A stretch of DNA of 58,211 bases. Origin: Bordetella trematum. GTDB lineage: Bacteria > Pseudomonadota > Gammaproteobacteria > Burkholderiales > Burkholderiaceae_B. The translations under genes and the position numbers were made by a program. The notes beneath the pieces were generated by a model. That model was not told the origin of the DNA, did no database searches, and saw only the letters and a program-made list of their open reading frames with translations. The DNA lies in the NCBI RefSeq assembly GCF_900078335.1, contig NZ_FKBR01000033.1:65891-124101 (forward strand), read 5' to 3'. Within the stretch, counting starts at the first letter, position 1. Each line of letters opens with the position of its first letter. Shown in pieces: positions 34,708 to 43,885 of this stretch.

Positions 34708-35909
34708 CTTGGCTTATCCGCGGCGCGCGCCTGATCGATCCGCAGCGCGGCCAGGACGCTGTGGCGGATCTTTATCTTGCCGATGGACGTATCCTGGCGC
34801 AGGCAGCCGCGCCGGCTGGTTTCACGCCGGCGCGCGTGATCGAGGCGCATGGCCTGGCCGTGTTGCCGGGCCTGACGGATCTGGCCTGGCGCGGCGGCGC
34901 CGATCCGGCCCGCGAGGCGCAGGCGGCTTTGTCGGCCGGGGTGACCCGTGTGGTGCTGCCGCCCGGGCAGGCGGGAATCGATGGCCCCTTGCAGGCCCTG
35001 CCGCTGGCGCCGCTGTGCGGGCCCGATGGGCGGCTGGCCGAGATGGCGCATGCCTTGCAGGATGGTTGCGTCGCCGTGGCGCAGGGCGATGGCCCTTTGC
35101 CCGGCAACCGCCAGCTCTGGCTGGCGATGCAATATGCCGCCGACCTGGATGCCACCCTGTGGCTGCGGCCCGAGGATGCCGCGCTGGCGCAAGGCGGTGT
35201 GGCTGCCGCCGGCCCTTATGCTGCGCGCCTGGGGCTGCCGGCGGTGCCCGAAGAGGCCGAGACGGTGGCGTTGCAGACCTTGTTCACCCTGCAGCGCGCC
35301 ACCGGGGCGCGTCTGCATCTGTGCCACTTGTCCAGCGCCGCGGGGCTGGATCTGTTGCGGCAGGCGCGCCGCGCGGGCCTGCCCGTGACGGCCGACGCCA
35401 CCGTCCAGCACCTGCACCTGACCGACCTGGACCTGGGCTTCTATGACGCGCGGGCGCATCTGCGCCCGCCCCTGCGCAGCCAGCGCGATCGCGACGCCAT
35501 TGCCCAGGCGCTGGCCGACGGGACGCTCGATGCCCTGTGCTCCGATCACTGTCCGTTGGACGACGCGGCCAAGAGCGGGCCATTTGCGTTGACCCGGCCA
35601 GGCGCCAGCGCCGTCGAACTGCTGCTCTCCCTGACCCTGAAATGGGCCCGCGACCAGAGCCTGCCCCTGGCGCAGGCCTTCGCGTGCCTGACCAGCGGTC
35701 CGGCGCGTGTGCTGCGCCAGCCTGCAGCCACGCTGGCGCCCGGCGCGCCGGCCGATCTGTGCCTGGTGGATCTCGATGACGAATGGTTGCCGCAGCTCCA
35801 CGGGCTGCGTAGTGTCAGTTGTCAGACACCGTTCGCAGGTATGATGCTGCCCGGCCGTGTGCGCGCCACTTTCTCGGGTGGGCGCCTATCTTGGGAGATG
35901 CCTGCTTGA
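34704..35909 (+). CDS. Dihydroorotase-like protein (PyrC' type, probably inactive)
   Basis: This 401-residue amidohydrolase-fold protein resembles type I dihydroorotase. The first metal motif DxHxH is replaced by TDLAWRGG, so two metal-binding histidines are missing. Later elements persist: LHLCHLSS, HLHLTDLD, RPPLR and CSDHCPL. In Pseudomonas an inactive PyrC' is a structural subunit of ATCase, and the 4-bp overlap with the upstream pyrB-like gene fits that arrangement. The twist here is that the partner also looks inactive. The last base region overlaps the TTG start of plsC. Confidence 0.88.
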   Translation: MTWLIRGARLIDPQRGQDAVADLYLADGRILAQAAAPAGFTPARVIEAHGLAVLPGLTDLAWRGGADPAREAQAALSAGVTRVVLPPGQAGIDGPLQALPLAPLCGPDGRLAEMAHALQDGCVAVAQGDGPLPGNRQLWLAMQYAADLDATLWLRPEDAALAQGGVAAAGPYAARLGLPAVPEEAETVALQTLFTLQRATGARLHLCHLSSAAGLDLLRQARRAGLPVTADATVQHLHLTDLDLGFYDARAHLRPPLRSQRDRDAIAQALADGTLDALCSDHCPLDDAAKSGPFALTRPGASAVELLLSLTLKWARDQSLPLAQAFACLTSGPARVLRQPAATLAPGAPADLCLVDLDDEWLPQLHGLRSVSCQTPFAGMMLPGRVRATFSGGRLSWEMPA

Positions 35910-36646
35910 ACGTATTGCGTTTTGCCCTGCGGGCCGTGTTGCTGCTGCTCTGGATTCTGTTCGGGCTGTTCTGCGTCGGCCTGGTCTATCGCTTTCTGTC
36001 CAGCGCGCGGCGTGCGGCGCTCAATCGTTTCTGGTCGCGCTGGCTGATGCGATTGTGCGGGATACGGGTGAAGGTGTTCGGGCAGCCGAGGCTTTCAGGC
36101 GCCGTGCTCTGGGCCGTGAACCATGTTTCATGGATCGATATTTTCGTACTCAACACGGTGCGCGCAGCGTCGTTCGTGGCCAAGAGCGAAATCCGCGCGT
36201 GGCCGGTGATCGGCAGTCTGGCCGCCGGCGCCGGGACCTTGTTCATCGAGCGCGGACAGCGTCATGCCGTGCACGCCATGGGCCAGTCCATCAACGCCTG
36301 CTTCGAGCGTGGCGAGGCGGTCGGGCTGTTCCCGGAGGGCACGACTTCCGAAGGCTTCGAACTGCGGCCCTTTCACGCCAGCCTGTTTGAACCGGCGCGC
36401 GCCGCCGGCGTGGACATCCAGCCGGTGGCCTTGCGCTTCCTGCACCATGGCAAGCGCAGCGGCTTTGCCGCCTTCGTGGGCGAGGAGTCGCTGGTGGCGA
36501 ATCTGTGGCGCGTGCTGGGGGCCACCGGCCTGTCGGTCGAGGTGGCATTTCTGGCGCCGGTGGCGACCCGTCACGCGGACGGCTCGCCTTTCACCCGGCT
36601 GGAAATCTCGCGCCTGGCGCGCGAAGCCATCCTGACCCAGCTCTGA
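35906..36646 (+). CDS. plsC: 1-acyl-sn-glycerol-3-phosphate acyltransferase
   Basis: This is a 246-residue membrane-bound acyltransferase making phosphatidic acid. It has an N-terminal hydrophobic segment (~5-25), the catalytic box NHVSWIDIF (HX4D) and the substrate box FPEGTTSEG. No ATG lies in frame near the family start. TTG 35906 overlaps the pyrC' stop and has GGGAG nine bases upstream, so I prefer it. It is convergent with apaH with only 7 bp between the genes. Confidence 0.92.
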   Translation: MNVLRFALRAVLLLLWILFGLFCVGLVYRFLSSARRAALNRFWSRWLMRLCGIRVKVFGQPRLSGAVLWAVNHVSWIDIFVLNTVRAASFVAKSEIRAWPVIGSLAAGAGTLFIERGQRHAVHAMGQSINACFERGEAVGLFPEGTTSEGFELRPFHASLFEPARAAGVDIQPVALRFLHHGKRSGFAAFVGEESLVANLWRVLGATGLSVEVAFLAPVATRHADGSPFTRLEISRLAREAILTQL

Positions 36647-36653
36647 GCAGGGC

Positions 36654-37490
36654 TTACTCGGACAGCGGGTCCTGGAACTGGCTGCACTTGATCTGCACCA
36701 GCCTGCGATCCTGCAGCCGCATGGCGCTCAGGGCGCCGCCCCAGACGCAGCCGGTATCCAGGCAGATCAGGTTGGGCCGCACCAGCAGCCCGAGCGTGGA
36801 CCAATGGCCAAAGACGATGGTCACGTCGCGGGTGGCGCGGTTGGGCACCTCGAACCAGGGGACGAGACCCGCGGGCCATGCGCCCGGCGCGACCTTGGTG
36901 GCGAATTCCATCTGGCCGCCCGGCGTGCAAAGCCGCATGCGCGTCAGGGCATTAATGATGATGCGCAGGCGCTTGCTGCCCTTGTGATCTTCTTTCCAGA
37001 TCACCGGTTCGTTGCCGTACATCTTCTGCAATGACTTCTGCCAGTTCGGCGCGCGCAGGGCCGCCTCGACCTCGGCGGCCAGCGATAGTGTCTTGGCGAC
37101 ATCCCATTTGGCCATCACGCCGGCATGCACCATCAGGTGGTTGTGGGCGAAGTGCGCCAGCGGGCGATACCGCAGCCAGTCGATGATGTCGGCTGCGTCG
37201 GGGGCGTTGAGGATGTCGTTGAGCGTGTCCGACTTGGATGGCTTGCGCACGCCGGCAGCCGCCGCCAGCAGGTGCAGGTCATGGTTGCCGAGGATGGACA
37301 CGGCGCGATCTTCCATGGCCATGATGCGGCGCAGGGTGCCCAGCGAATCCGGGCCGCGGTTGACCAGGTCGCCAGCGAACCAGAACCTCGCCTCGGGATC
37401 GGAGGCGATGTCGGGGTGCGAGAGTAATTGCTGCAGCGGCGTGCAGCAGCCCTGCACGTCGCCGATCATCCAGATGCTGCCAGTGGTCAT
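36654..37490 (-). CDS. apaH: Symmetrical bis(5'-nucleosyl)-tetraphosphatase
   Basis: ApaH splits Ap4A into two ADP and can also remove Np4 caps from RNA. This 278-residue metallophosphatase shows [16 protein letters not shown] and GNHDLH, the three metal-binding blocks. It overlaps lptG by 4 bp at its 5' end. Confidence 0.96.
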   Translation of the reverse strand: MTTGSIWMIGDVQGCCTPLQQLLSHPDIASDPEARFWFAGDLVNRGPDSLGTLRRIMAMEDRAVSILGNHDLHLLAAAAGVRKPSKSDTLNDILNAPDAADIIDWLRYRPLAHFAHNHLMVHAGVMAKWDVAKTLSLAAEVEAALRAPNWQKSLQKMYGNEPVIWKEDHKGSKRLRIIINALTRMRLCTPGGQMEFATKVAPGAWPAGLVPWFEVPNRATRDVTIVFGHWSTLGLLVRPNLICLDTGCVWGGALSAMRLQDRRLVQIKCSQFQDPLSE

Positions 37491-38665
37491 GCCGACGCTT
37501 TTCTCCAGGGCCAGCGGTGTTGCATAAAACGTGCCGTGATATGGCGGTACTCCATCAGGGCCAGGGCGCCAAGGGCCAGCAGCATGGCTGCGGCATTGGG
37601 GCCGAGCGCGGTCAGCCAGGGCGGCCAGCGGCTGAGCATGCCCACGTTCAACGCCAGCTGGTTGACCATGAAGAAGGCCACGCCCATCAGGATCCCGATG
37701 AAGACCTTGGCACCGACGCCACCGCGGCGCGTCTGCATGAACGCGATCGGCGCGGCGATGGTAATCATCACCAGCAAGGTGAAGGGATAGACGAACTTGC
37801 GCCACAGGGCCACCACCTGCCGGTCGGCCTGCAGCTGGTTGTGGTGCAGATAGTCGATGTAGTCGATCAGGGTGGCGGCGGACATGCGCTCGGGCGTGAG
37901 CACGCGCGCCAGCAGGCGCTCCCCGTTGAGCGTGGTATCCAGGCGCAGCGTGGGCAGGTTGATCACCTCGGCCGGCGGCGCGCTCGGCTGGCGTGCATTG
38001 GCCAGCGCCTGGGCGGCGCGCTCGTCCAGGCGGGTCTGCACGACGTCGGTCATGACCAGATCGCCATCGCTGAAGCGCCCGGTGGCTGCCGTCGACAGCG
38101 AGGCCAGCTCCAGGTCGGGCTTGAGCTCATAGAGCGTGACGCCTTCGACCTCGCCATTGGCCAGCAGGCTGCGGATGTTGATGATGCGGGTGCCGCCATC
38201 GCGGGTCGGCTCCTTGAACCAGTAGCCGCTGTTCAGGCGTCCGCCTCCGGCCTTGCCGCGAAAAGTCAGGTCGGCCTCGCCGCTCTTGATCTCGGCGGCC
38301 GGGGTGACGAATTCCGACAGCAGGGTGGCGCCCACCATGAGGGGGATGGTGATGATCCACAGCATGCGCATCAGACGCATGCCGCTCACCCCGGACACGC
38401 GCAGGATGACCAGCTCGTTGCGCTGCGCCAGCCCGGCCAGGGCCAGGATGGATCCGATCAGCAGCCCGATGGGCAGCAGGTCGTACAGGCGGGTGGGCAG
38501 GGCCAGGGCCTGCATGTAGAGCAGCGCCGGCATGCTGAACTTGCTGCCGACGTTGTCCAGGTCATCGACCAGCGCGAAGAACGTGAACAGCCCCAGCAGG
38601 GCCAGAAGCACCACTGCACAGGAGCGATAGATCTCGCGGGCCAGGTATCGGCGGGCGGTACGCAT
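37487..38665 (-). CDS. lptG: LPS export ABC transporter permease LptG
   Basis: This 392-residue permease of the LptFG family has three hydrophobic segments at each end and a periplasmic beta-jellyroll-like domain between. The cytoplasmic coupling stretch [14 protein letters not shown] matches LptG. It extracts LPS from the inner membrane with LptB and LptF. Its usual partner lptF is not beside it: upstream is mtgA, transcribed the same way after 90 bp. The start 38665 is preferred over 38716 by alignment. Confidence 0.9.
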   Translation of the reverse strand: MRTARRYLAREIYRSCAVVLLALLGLFTFFALVDDLDNVGSKFSMPALLYMQALALPTRLYDLLPIGLLIGSILALAGLAQRNELVILRVSGVSGMRLMRMLWIITIPLMVGATLLSEFVTPAAEIKSGEADLTFRGKAGGGRLNSGYWFKEPTRDGGTRIINIRSLLANGEVEGVTLYELKPDLELASLSTAATGRFSDGDLVMTDVVQTRLDERAAQALANARQPSAPPAEVINLPTLRLDTTLNGERLLARVLTPERMSAATLIDYIDYLHHNQLQADRQVVALWRKFVYPFTLLVMITIAAPIAFMQTRRGGVGAKVFIGILMGVAFFMVNQLALNVGMLSRWPPWLTALGPNAAAMLLALGALALMEYRHITARFMQHRWPWRKASA

Positions 38666-38755
38666 GGTTATCGAAAAAACCTTCAAGGCGCGCTCGCGAT
38701 GGGCGCGCAAACACAAAACTTTAACAAATCCCGGGGCCGTTCTTGCGGCGGCGTG

Positions 38756-39478
38756 TTACGGGATGTCCACCAGGCGCATGCGCCGCAACAGCGTGTTGGT
38801 GCGCGAGTTCAGGTAGGCGGTATTGCGGTGCTTGTCGTAATAGCGCGGATTGGGCAACATGGCTGCCAGCCGGGCCGCCTGCGCCGGGCTCAGCTGAGCC
38901 GCGCTGACGCCATAATAGTGGCGCGCGGCCGCCTGCGCCCCGAATACCCCTACGCCCCATTCGGCCACGTTGAGATAAAGCTCAAGGATGCGCTCTTTCG
39001 TCATCGTGTGTTCGATCATATAGGTAAGCACCAGTTCCTGGCCCTTGCGCAGGTAGCTGCGCGAGCCGGACAGAAACAGATTCTTGGCCAGTTGCTGGGT
39101 AATCGTCGAGCCGCCGCGCATGCGGCTGCGCCCCTGCGACTGCTGATCCTGGTTGTATTCCCAGGCGCGCCGGATGGCTTCCCATTCCACGCCATCGTGG
39201 CCGGTGAAGTTGGCATCCTCGGAGGCGACCACGGCCCGCTTGAGCGACACGCTGATGCGGTCGTAGGGCACCCAGGTGTAGGCCAGCTTGGCGTCCGGAT
39301 CGGTTTCGCGCAGTTGCGCCAGTTCCTGGCGCATGATGGCGCTGCTGCCGGGGTCGCGGTGCGCATACCAGACCACCATGCCGAACATGATCAGCTCGTA
39401 GATCAGCAGCAGGCACAGCAGGGCCATGATCAGGCCGCTGATCAGTCGGAACCATGAGCGGGGACGCCGGCCGGCCAT
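38756..39478 (-). CDS. mtgA: Monofunctional peptidoglycan glycosyltransferase
   Basis: This 240-residue GT51 enzyme polymerises lipid II and lacks a transpeptidase domain. A transmembrane anchor lies at ~13-38. The catalytic glutamate is in EDANFTGHDG, followed by RGGSTITQQLAKNLFL and the second acidic motif KERILELYLN. It is 5 bp from aroE. Confidence 0.96.
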   Translation of the reverse strand: MAGRRPRSWFRLISGLIMALLCLLLIYELIMFGMVVWYAHRDPGSSAIMRQELAQLRETDPDAKLAYTWVPYDRISVSLKRAVVASEDANFTGHDGVEWEAIRRAWEYNQDQQSQGRSRMRGGSTITQQLAKNLFLSGSRSYLRKGQELVLTYMIEHTMTKERILELYLNVAEWGVGVFGAQAAARHYYGVSAAQLSPAQAARLAAMLPNPRYYDKHRNTAYLNSRTNTLLRRMRLVDIP

Positions 39479-39483
39479 GCCGC

Positions 39484-40347
39484 TCAGCCCTCGGCCAGCA
39501 GCTCGGTGCGCAGGGTCATGAGCACCGGCGAAGGGTCGGGGCGCACGCCATGCCAGAGATAGAAGCTCTCGGCGGCCTGGCCGACCAGCATGCCCAGGCC
39601 GTCGGCGCAGCGCGCCGCGCCGTCGGCCTGGGCCTGGCGCATGAAGGCGGTGGGACGGGCGCCGTACATCATGTCGTAGGCCAGCGCATCGGGTGCATAC
39701 AGCGAGCTCGGCAGTGCTGGCGCCTGATCCTGCAGGCTGCTGGCCGTGGCGTTGATGACCACGTCCCAGCCGCCGGGCCGCGACGCCTCGGGTAGCCCGC
39801 CGGCCTGCAGTTCGGCGGGGCAGGAAAGCCCGCTGGCACGTGCGCCGTCGAGCAGCTCGGTGGCGCGCCCGGGGCTGCGGTTGACCACCCGGATGGTGGC
39901 GCAGCCGGCATCGGCCAGCGGTTGCAGCACGCCACGGGCGGCGCCGCCGGCGCCCACCAGCAGAACGCGGGCGCCCATCAGGCGGGCGCCCAGGCGTTGC
40001 AGGTCGCTCACCAGGCCGACGCCGTCGGTGTTGCAGCCGTGCAGTGTCCCGTCGCGCCAGCTCAGGGTGTTGACCGCGCCGGCCACGCGCGCACGCGCCG
40101 AAAGATGTTGCGAGGCCAGCTCGAAGGCTTCCAGCTTGAAGGGGACGGTGACATTCAGGCCCTGGCCGCCATCGTGGAAGAAGCGTCGTACCGTGTCGCG
40201 AAAACCGTCCAGGGCTGCGGGCAGACGTTCATAACGCAGGGCGATGCCGGTCTGGGCGGCGAACATGGTGTGAATCTGCGGCGAGCGGCTATGGGCCACC
40301 GGATTGCCGATGACCGCATAGTGGAGCAGGGCAGGCGCCTGAGTCAT
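39484..40347 (-). CDS. aroE: Shikimate dehydrogenase
   Basis: AroE reduces 3-dehydroshikimate with NADPH in aromatic amino-acid synthesis. The 287-residue protein shows the shikimate-binding NPVAHSRSPQIH, NVTVPFK with the catalytic lysine, NTDGVG, and the nucleotide motif GAGGAARG followed by VVNRSPGRA. It overlaps the tonB-like gene by 4 bp. Confidence 0.96.
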   Translation of the reverse strand: MTQAPALLHYAVIGNPVAHSRSPQIHTMFAAQTGIALRYERLPAALDGFRDTVRRFFHDGGQGLNVTVPFKLEAFELASQHLSARARVAGAVNTLSWRDGTLHGCNTDGVGLVSDLQRLGARLMGARVLLVGAGGAARGVLQPLADAGCATIRVVNRSPGRATELLDGARASGLSCPAELQAGGLPEASRPGGWDVVINATASSLQDQAPALPSSLYAPDALAYDMMYGARPTAFMRQAQADGAARCADGLGMLVGQAAESFYLWHGVRPDPSPVLMTLRTELLAEG

Positions 40348-41222
40348 GGGGCGGAAGTTTCCAGGGAGTCGTTGACGAAATGCCAGCTGCGCGTGATCAC
40401 CAGCTGATCCGTGTCGCGCGCCAGCTCGGGCGGGAAAGGCGCAAAGGGCGCAGCCAGTTGCACGATGCGCCGGGCGGCCTGATTGAGCACGGCATGGGGC
40501 GAGGGCTCATCGATCTCGAAGTCGGCCAGGCTGCCGTCGCTGCGCACGGTGACGGTGATGCGCAAGGTGCCGTACAGGCGCCCGCGCGCCTGATCGGGGA
40601 AATGCTGCGTGCCGACGGTTTCGATGCGGGTGCGCCAGCCATCCAGGTAGGCGGCATAGCGCGAGGCCTGGGCGGCCGGCGCCACGAAGGCCTTGCGTGG
40701 CAGTGCGTTATAGGCCTGGACCCGGCTTGAAAGGGTGGCGATCTGCGCGTTCTGAACCGCGCCGGCCTGGTCCTGCAGGGCCAGGCCGGGATCCTGGCGG
40801 CCGTCCCAGGGGTGGACCGCACTGCGGGCCGCCTCGGCCTGCTCGCTTGCCTGCAGCTGGGTCAGCAGGCGCGTCTGTTCGGCCTCCAGCTGCATCTGGC
40901 GCTCGCGCATGGCCTGCAGCACGATGGTGTCGGGCGCCTCGCCGGTGCGCGGCAAGGGCGTGCTGCTGATGCCGGCCCGGGCGTTGCCGCCGCCGTCCAT
41001 ATTCTGCTGGGCCAGCACCTGGGCGTGTTCGGGAGGGCTTTCGCTGCGGGCGTTGACCAGGGTGATCTCCAGGCCGCTGGCCTGCGGACGCGGGGCAGCC
41101 GGCGCGCTTATGCGCCAGGCGAGCAGGCCGGCATGCAGCAGCACCGAGATGGCCAGGCCGACCAGCAGGTAATGCCGGCGCGGCGCCAGAGGCGGGGTCG
41201 AAGGGGCGAGGGTCAGGTCCAC
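40344..41222 (-). CDS. TonB-like energy-transducer protein
   Basis: This 292-residue protein has a single N-terminal membrane anchor (~18-38), an alanine/glutamine-rich spanning region and a C-terminal TonB domain (RGRLYGTLRITVTVRSDGSLADFEID). No exbB or exbD lies nearby, so it may be an accessory TonB-family protein rather than the iron-uptake TonB. It sits between rnb and aroE and is probably co-transcribed with aroE and mtgA. Confidence 0.85.
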   Translation of the reverse strand: MDLTLAPSTPPLAPRRHYLLVGLAISVLLHAGLLAWRISAPAAPRPQASGLEITLVNARSESPPEHAQVLAQQNMDGGGNARAGISSTPLPRTGEAPDTIVLQAMRERQMQLEAEQTRLLTQLQASEQAEAARSAVHPWDGRQDPGLALQDQAGAVQNAQIATLSSRVQAYNALPRKAFVAPAAQASRYAAYLDGWRTRIETVGTQHFPDQARGRLYGTLRITVTVRSDGSLADFEIDEPSPHAVLNQAARRIVQLAAPFAPFPPELARDTDQLVITRSWHFVNDSLETSAP

Positions 41223-41292
41223 GCGGGCATTTTAGTCTGCCCTGGACCGGTATCGCGACTGCCGGACCGCGGAGGCGGTCCGGCGGCCGGGT

Positions 41293-43197
41293 TCAGGCTG
41301 TAGCGTCGGCCTGGCCGAGATAGCGGCAGTCCAGCTCCAGGGTGAGTTCGTTCATGCCCAGGATCTCGATCTCGACGGCAGTGCCGCGCTCCAGTTCGGG
41401 CAGGCCGCCCACCCGCGTGACCAGCGGGGCATTGGCCAGGCGCACCAGATCGTCGCGCAGCACGTGGGCCACGCAACGACGCACCCCCTGCTGGCGCAGC
41501 CAGCGCAGGCACCAGTAGCGCTCCATGATGTTCTGGAACTCGCCCCAGGTGGCGTACTGGGCGTCAAAGGCGCCGATGATGGCGAAGAGATCAGCGTCCT
41601 TGGGCTTGAACGGCGCCACCAGGCGCGCCGAAATGCCATGCTCGACGGCGGCGATCAGCTGCCACTGGTTGACCAGGTCGACATAGCGGCGCAGCGGCGA
41701 CGTGAACCAGGCGTACTGCGGCACGCCGATGGCTTCGTGGGGCAGGGCCTGGGTGCTCATGCGCACCCGCCCGGCCTGCTGCGAGCGATAGATGCCGGGC
41801 ACGCCGTGCTGCTGCAGGAAACCGCCCCACAGGCTGTTGGCCAGGATCATGTACTCGGCCACCATGCGGTCCAGCGGCGCATTGCGCTGGCGCGGCACCA
41901 GGCGCACCGGGGTATCCGGGTTGTCGGCCGGCCCGTCCAGATAGAAGCTGTATTCGACCCGGTTGTTGTTCTCGGGCTTGCCGCGCACGATATCGCGCTG
42001 CCCGGAGAGTGCCTGCGACAACTGCCACAGCGGGCGCAGCCAGTCGCCGTAGGGCAGGACGCTGGCAGGATCGGCCAGCGCGGCTTCAGTGATCTGGTCA
42101 TCGAGCTGGTTGTGGCGCAGGTTTTCGCGCACCACGACGCGCTCCAGGCGGGTTTCGGGGTCACTGACCTCGCCGGTGAGCGGATCGGCCGTCACATAGA
42201 GCGACAGCGCCGGCACGGGGCGGCCGGCATCCAGAGAGAAGGCCTGGATGACGTGGTCGGGCTGCATCGGGATCTTGTCGCCCGGCATATACACGGTGGA
42301 CAGGCGAGCGCGCGCCAGTTTGTCGAGTTCGCTGCCGCGCGTGACCGCCAGACCCGGTGCGGCTACGTGGATGCCGACGCGCAGCCGGCCATCGGGCAGT
42401 TGATGGACCGAGAGGGCGTCGTCGATTTCGGTGGTGGTGATGTCATCGACCGAATAGATCTCGCCTTCGACCAGCGGCAGCTCGCGCTCCAGCGCCGGGA
42501 TCGCGACCTCGGGGAAGTCCAGGCCGCGCGGGAAGTTCACCGCCAGGAAGCGACGCTGGTGCAAGGCCAGCGGATGCGGCCAGGCGCCCAGCTCCAGCAG
42601 CAACTGGTCGGGGCTTTTCTGCAGCTTGCTGCAGGCCGCATCCAACGCCTTCCATTGCATGCTGTTCTTGTCCGGGCGCACCAGCAACGACTCGGCCGCC
42701 TGGGCGATGGGCTCGGGCAGCCGGCCGGCGACCATATCGTCCACCCAGGCCTGCTGCTGTTCGGCCTGGCGCTGTTTTTTCTCCAGCGCTGCCAGGGCAG
42801 CCTGAAGAATGTCGGGTGGCGCCGGGCGGTAGCGGCCTTTGCCGCGCCGGTGGAAATAGACCGGTGCGCCATGCAGGCGCATCAGCAGGGCGGCATGCTC
42901 GACCGGGCTGGGCGCGTGGCCGAAATAGTCCGCCGCCAGCGTGGGCGCGTCGAACTCCTCCTGCGGCGCGCATTCCCAGAGAAAGCTCAGGTCGATGTCC
43001 TCGGCCAGGGCCGCGGCATCGCGCATCAGCGCCGCCGGCTCGGGCGAGGCGAACGTGAACAGGGTGTTGGCCCGCTTGATTTTGCTGCGCTTGCCGGATT
43101 CCGACTCCACCTGGAGGCTGGCGTCGGTTTCGGACAGGATATTCGCGGCCTTGAAACTGCCGTCGTCTTCGTAAAACACGTACATATATCGGTCCAT
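41293..43197 (-). CDS. rnb: RNase II/R-family exoribonuclease
   Basis: This ~634-residue 3'-5' exoribonuclease has the RNB catalytic core with acidic residues in VDDITTTEIDDALS, then MPGDKIPMQPDHVIQAFSLD and PLRRYVDLVNQWQL. The C-terminal ~60 residues form a small S1-like barrel. No N-terminal cold-shock pair is obvious, which favours RNase II over RNase R. The start could be ATG 43197 or, 12 bases further in, ATG 43185; neither has a strong ribosome site. Confidence 0.9.
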   Translation of the reverse strand: MDRYMYVFYEDDGSFKAANILSETDASLQVESESGKRSKIKRANTLFTFASPEPAALMRDAAALAEDIDLSFLWECAPQEEFDAPTLAADYFGHAPSPVEHAALLMRLHGAPVYFHRRGKGRYRPAPPDILQAALAALEKKQRQAEQQQAWVDDMVAGRLPEPIAQAAESLLVRPDKNSMQWKALDAACSKLQKSPDQLLLELGAWPHPLALHQRRFLAVNFPRGLDFPEVAIPALERELPLVEGEIYSVDDITTTEIDDALSVHQLPDGRLRVGIHVAAPGLAVTRGSELDKLARARLSTVYMPGDKIPMQPDHVIQAFSLDAGRPVPALSLYVTADPLTGEVSDPETRLERVVVRENLRHNQLDDQITEAALADPASVLPYGDWLRPLWQLSQALSGQRDIVRGKPENNNRVEYSFYLDGPADNPDTPVRLVPRQRNAPLDRMVAEYMILANSLWGGFLQQHGVPGIYRSQQAGRVRMSTQALPHEAIGVPQYAWFTSPLRRYVDLVNQWQLIAAVEHGISARLVAPFKPKDADLFAIIGAFDAQYATWGEFQNIMERYWCLRWLRQQGVRRCVAHVLRDDLVRLANAPLVTRVGGLPELERGTAVEIEILGMNELTLELDCRYLGQADATA

Positions 43198-43266
43198 CGG
43201 GCCGGCGCGCAGCATGCGTACCGGTAAAGCTAGAAGGTGGCGTAAGGCTGGCAGGCGCCGCGAGGG

Positions 43267-43866
43267 TCAGCCCGCCGCCAGCGCGAATTCGAGGACTTCC
43301 GGCATCCAGTGCGCGAAGTCGGACAGCCCATGATCGCTGCCGTCGATGATGCGTTGGCGACAGCCCTCGAAGCGATCGCGCATTTCTCGCCAGTCAAGGA
43401 CTTCGTCGCCGGTGGCGGCCACGAGGAAATAACGTTGCGGCTGCGTCAGCCGGGGGACATCCAGCGCTTGCAGCTCCTGGACATACTCGGGCAAAAACAC
43501 GAAGGGGGCGGCAGAATGATACATCGTGTGTTCGCCCACCTGGGTCGCCAGGTCGCGCGCGGCATGGACGGCCGGATTGAGCAGCACGGCGCGGCAGCCA
43601 AGTTGTTCGGCCAGCCAGGTGGCGTAATAGCCGCCCAGCGACGAGCCCACGACGGTCAGATGGTGCGCAGGCAGACCGTCCAGCAGGCGGCGCGCCTGCT
43701 GATGCGCCAGTTCGGCGGCCGCCTTGGGGCTGGCCGGCAGCTGCGGGCAGCACCAATCGGCCTGGCGGCCGCGCTCGGCCATGGCCTGCGCCATGAGGCG
43801 CGACTTGAATGAGTCAGGCGAAGAGCGGAAGCCGTGCAGATACAGGATTTTGCTGGCGGTCGTCAT
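43267..43866 (-). CDS. YqiA-type small esterase
   Basis: This 199-residue alpha/beta hydrolase of the UPF0227/YqiA family has YLHGFRSSPDSFK at the oxyanion hole, the nucleophile elbow VGSSLGGYYA, and GSDHGLSDF carrying the late histidine. YqiA hydrolyses acyl-CoA esters in vitro, but the physiological role is not settled. It follows mpl by 19 bp in the same direction. Confidence 0.9.
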   Translation of the reverse strand: MTTASKILYLHGFRSSPDSFKSRLMAQAMAERGRQADWCCPQLPASPKAAAELAHQQARRLLDGLPAHHLTVVGSSLGGYYATWLAEQLGCRAVLLNPAVHAARDLATQVGEHTMYHSAAPFVFLPEYVQELQALDVPRLTQPQRYFLVAATGDEVLDWREMRDRFEGCRQRIIDGSDHGLSDFAHWMPEVLEFALAAG

Positions 43867-43885
43867 GGCGTGGGCTCCGGTGGGC

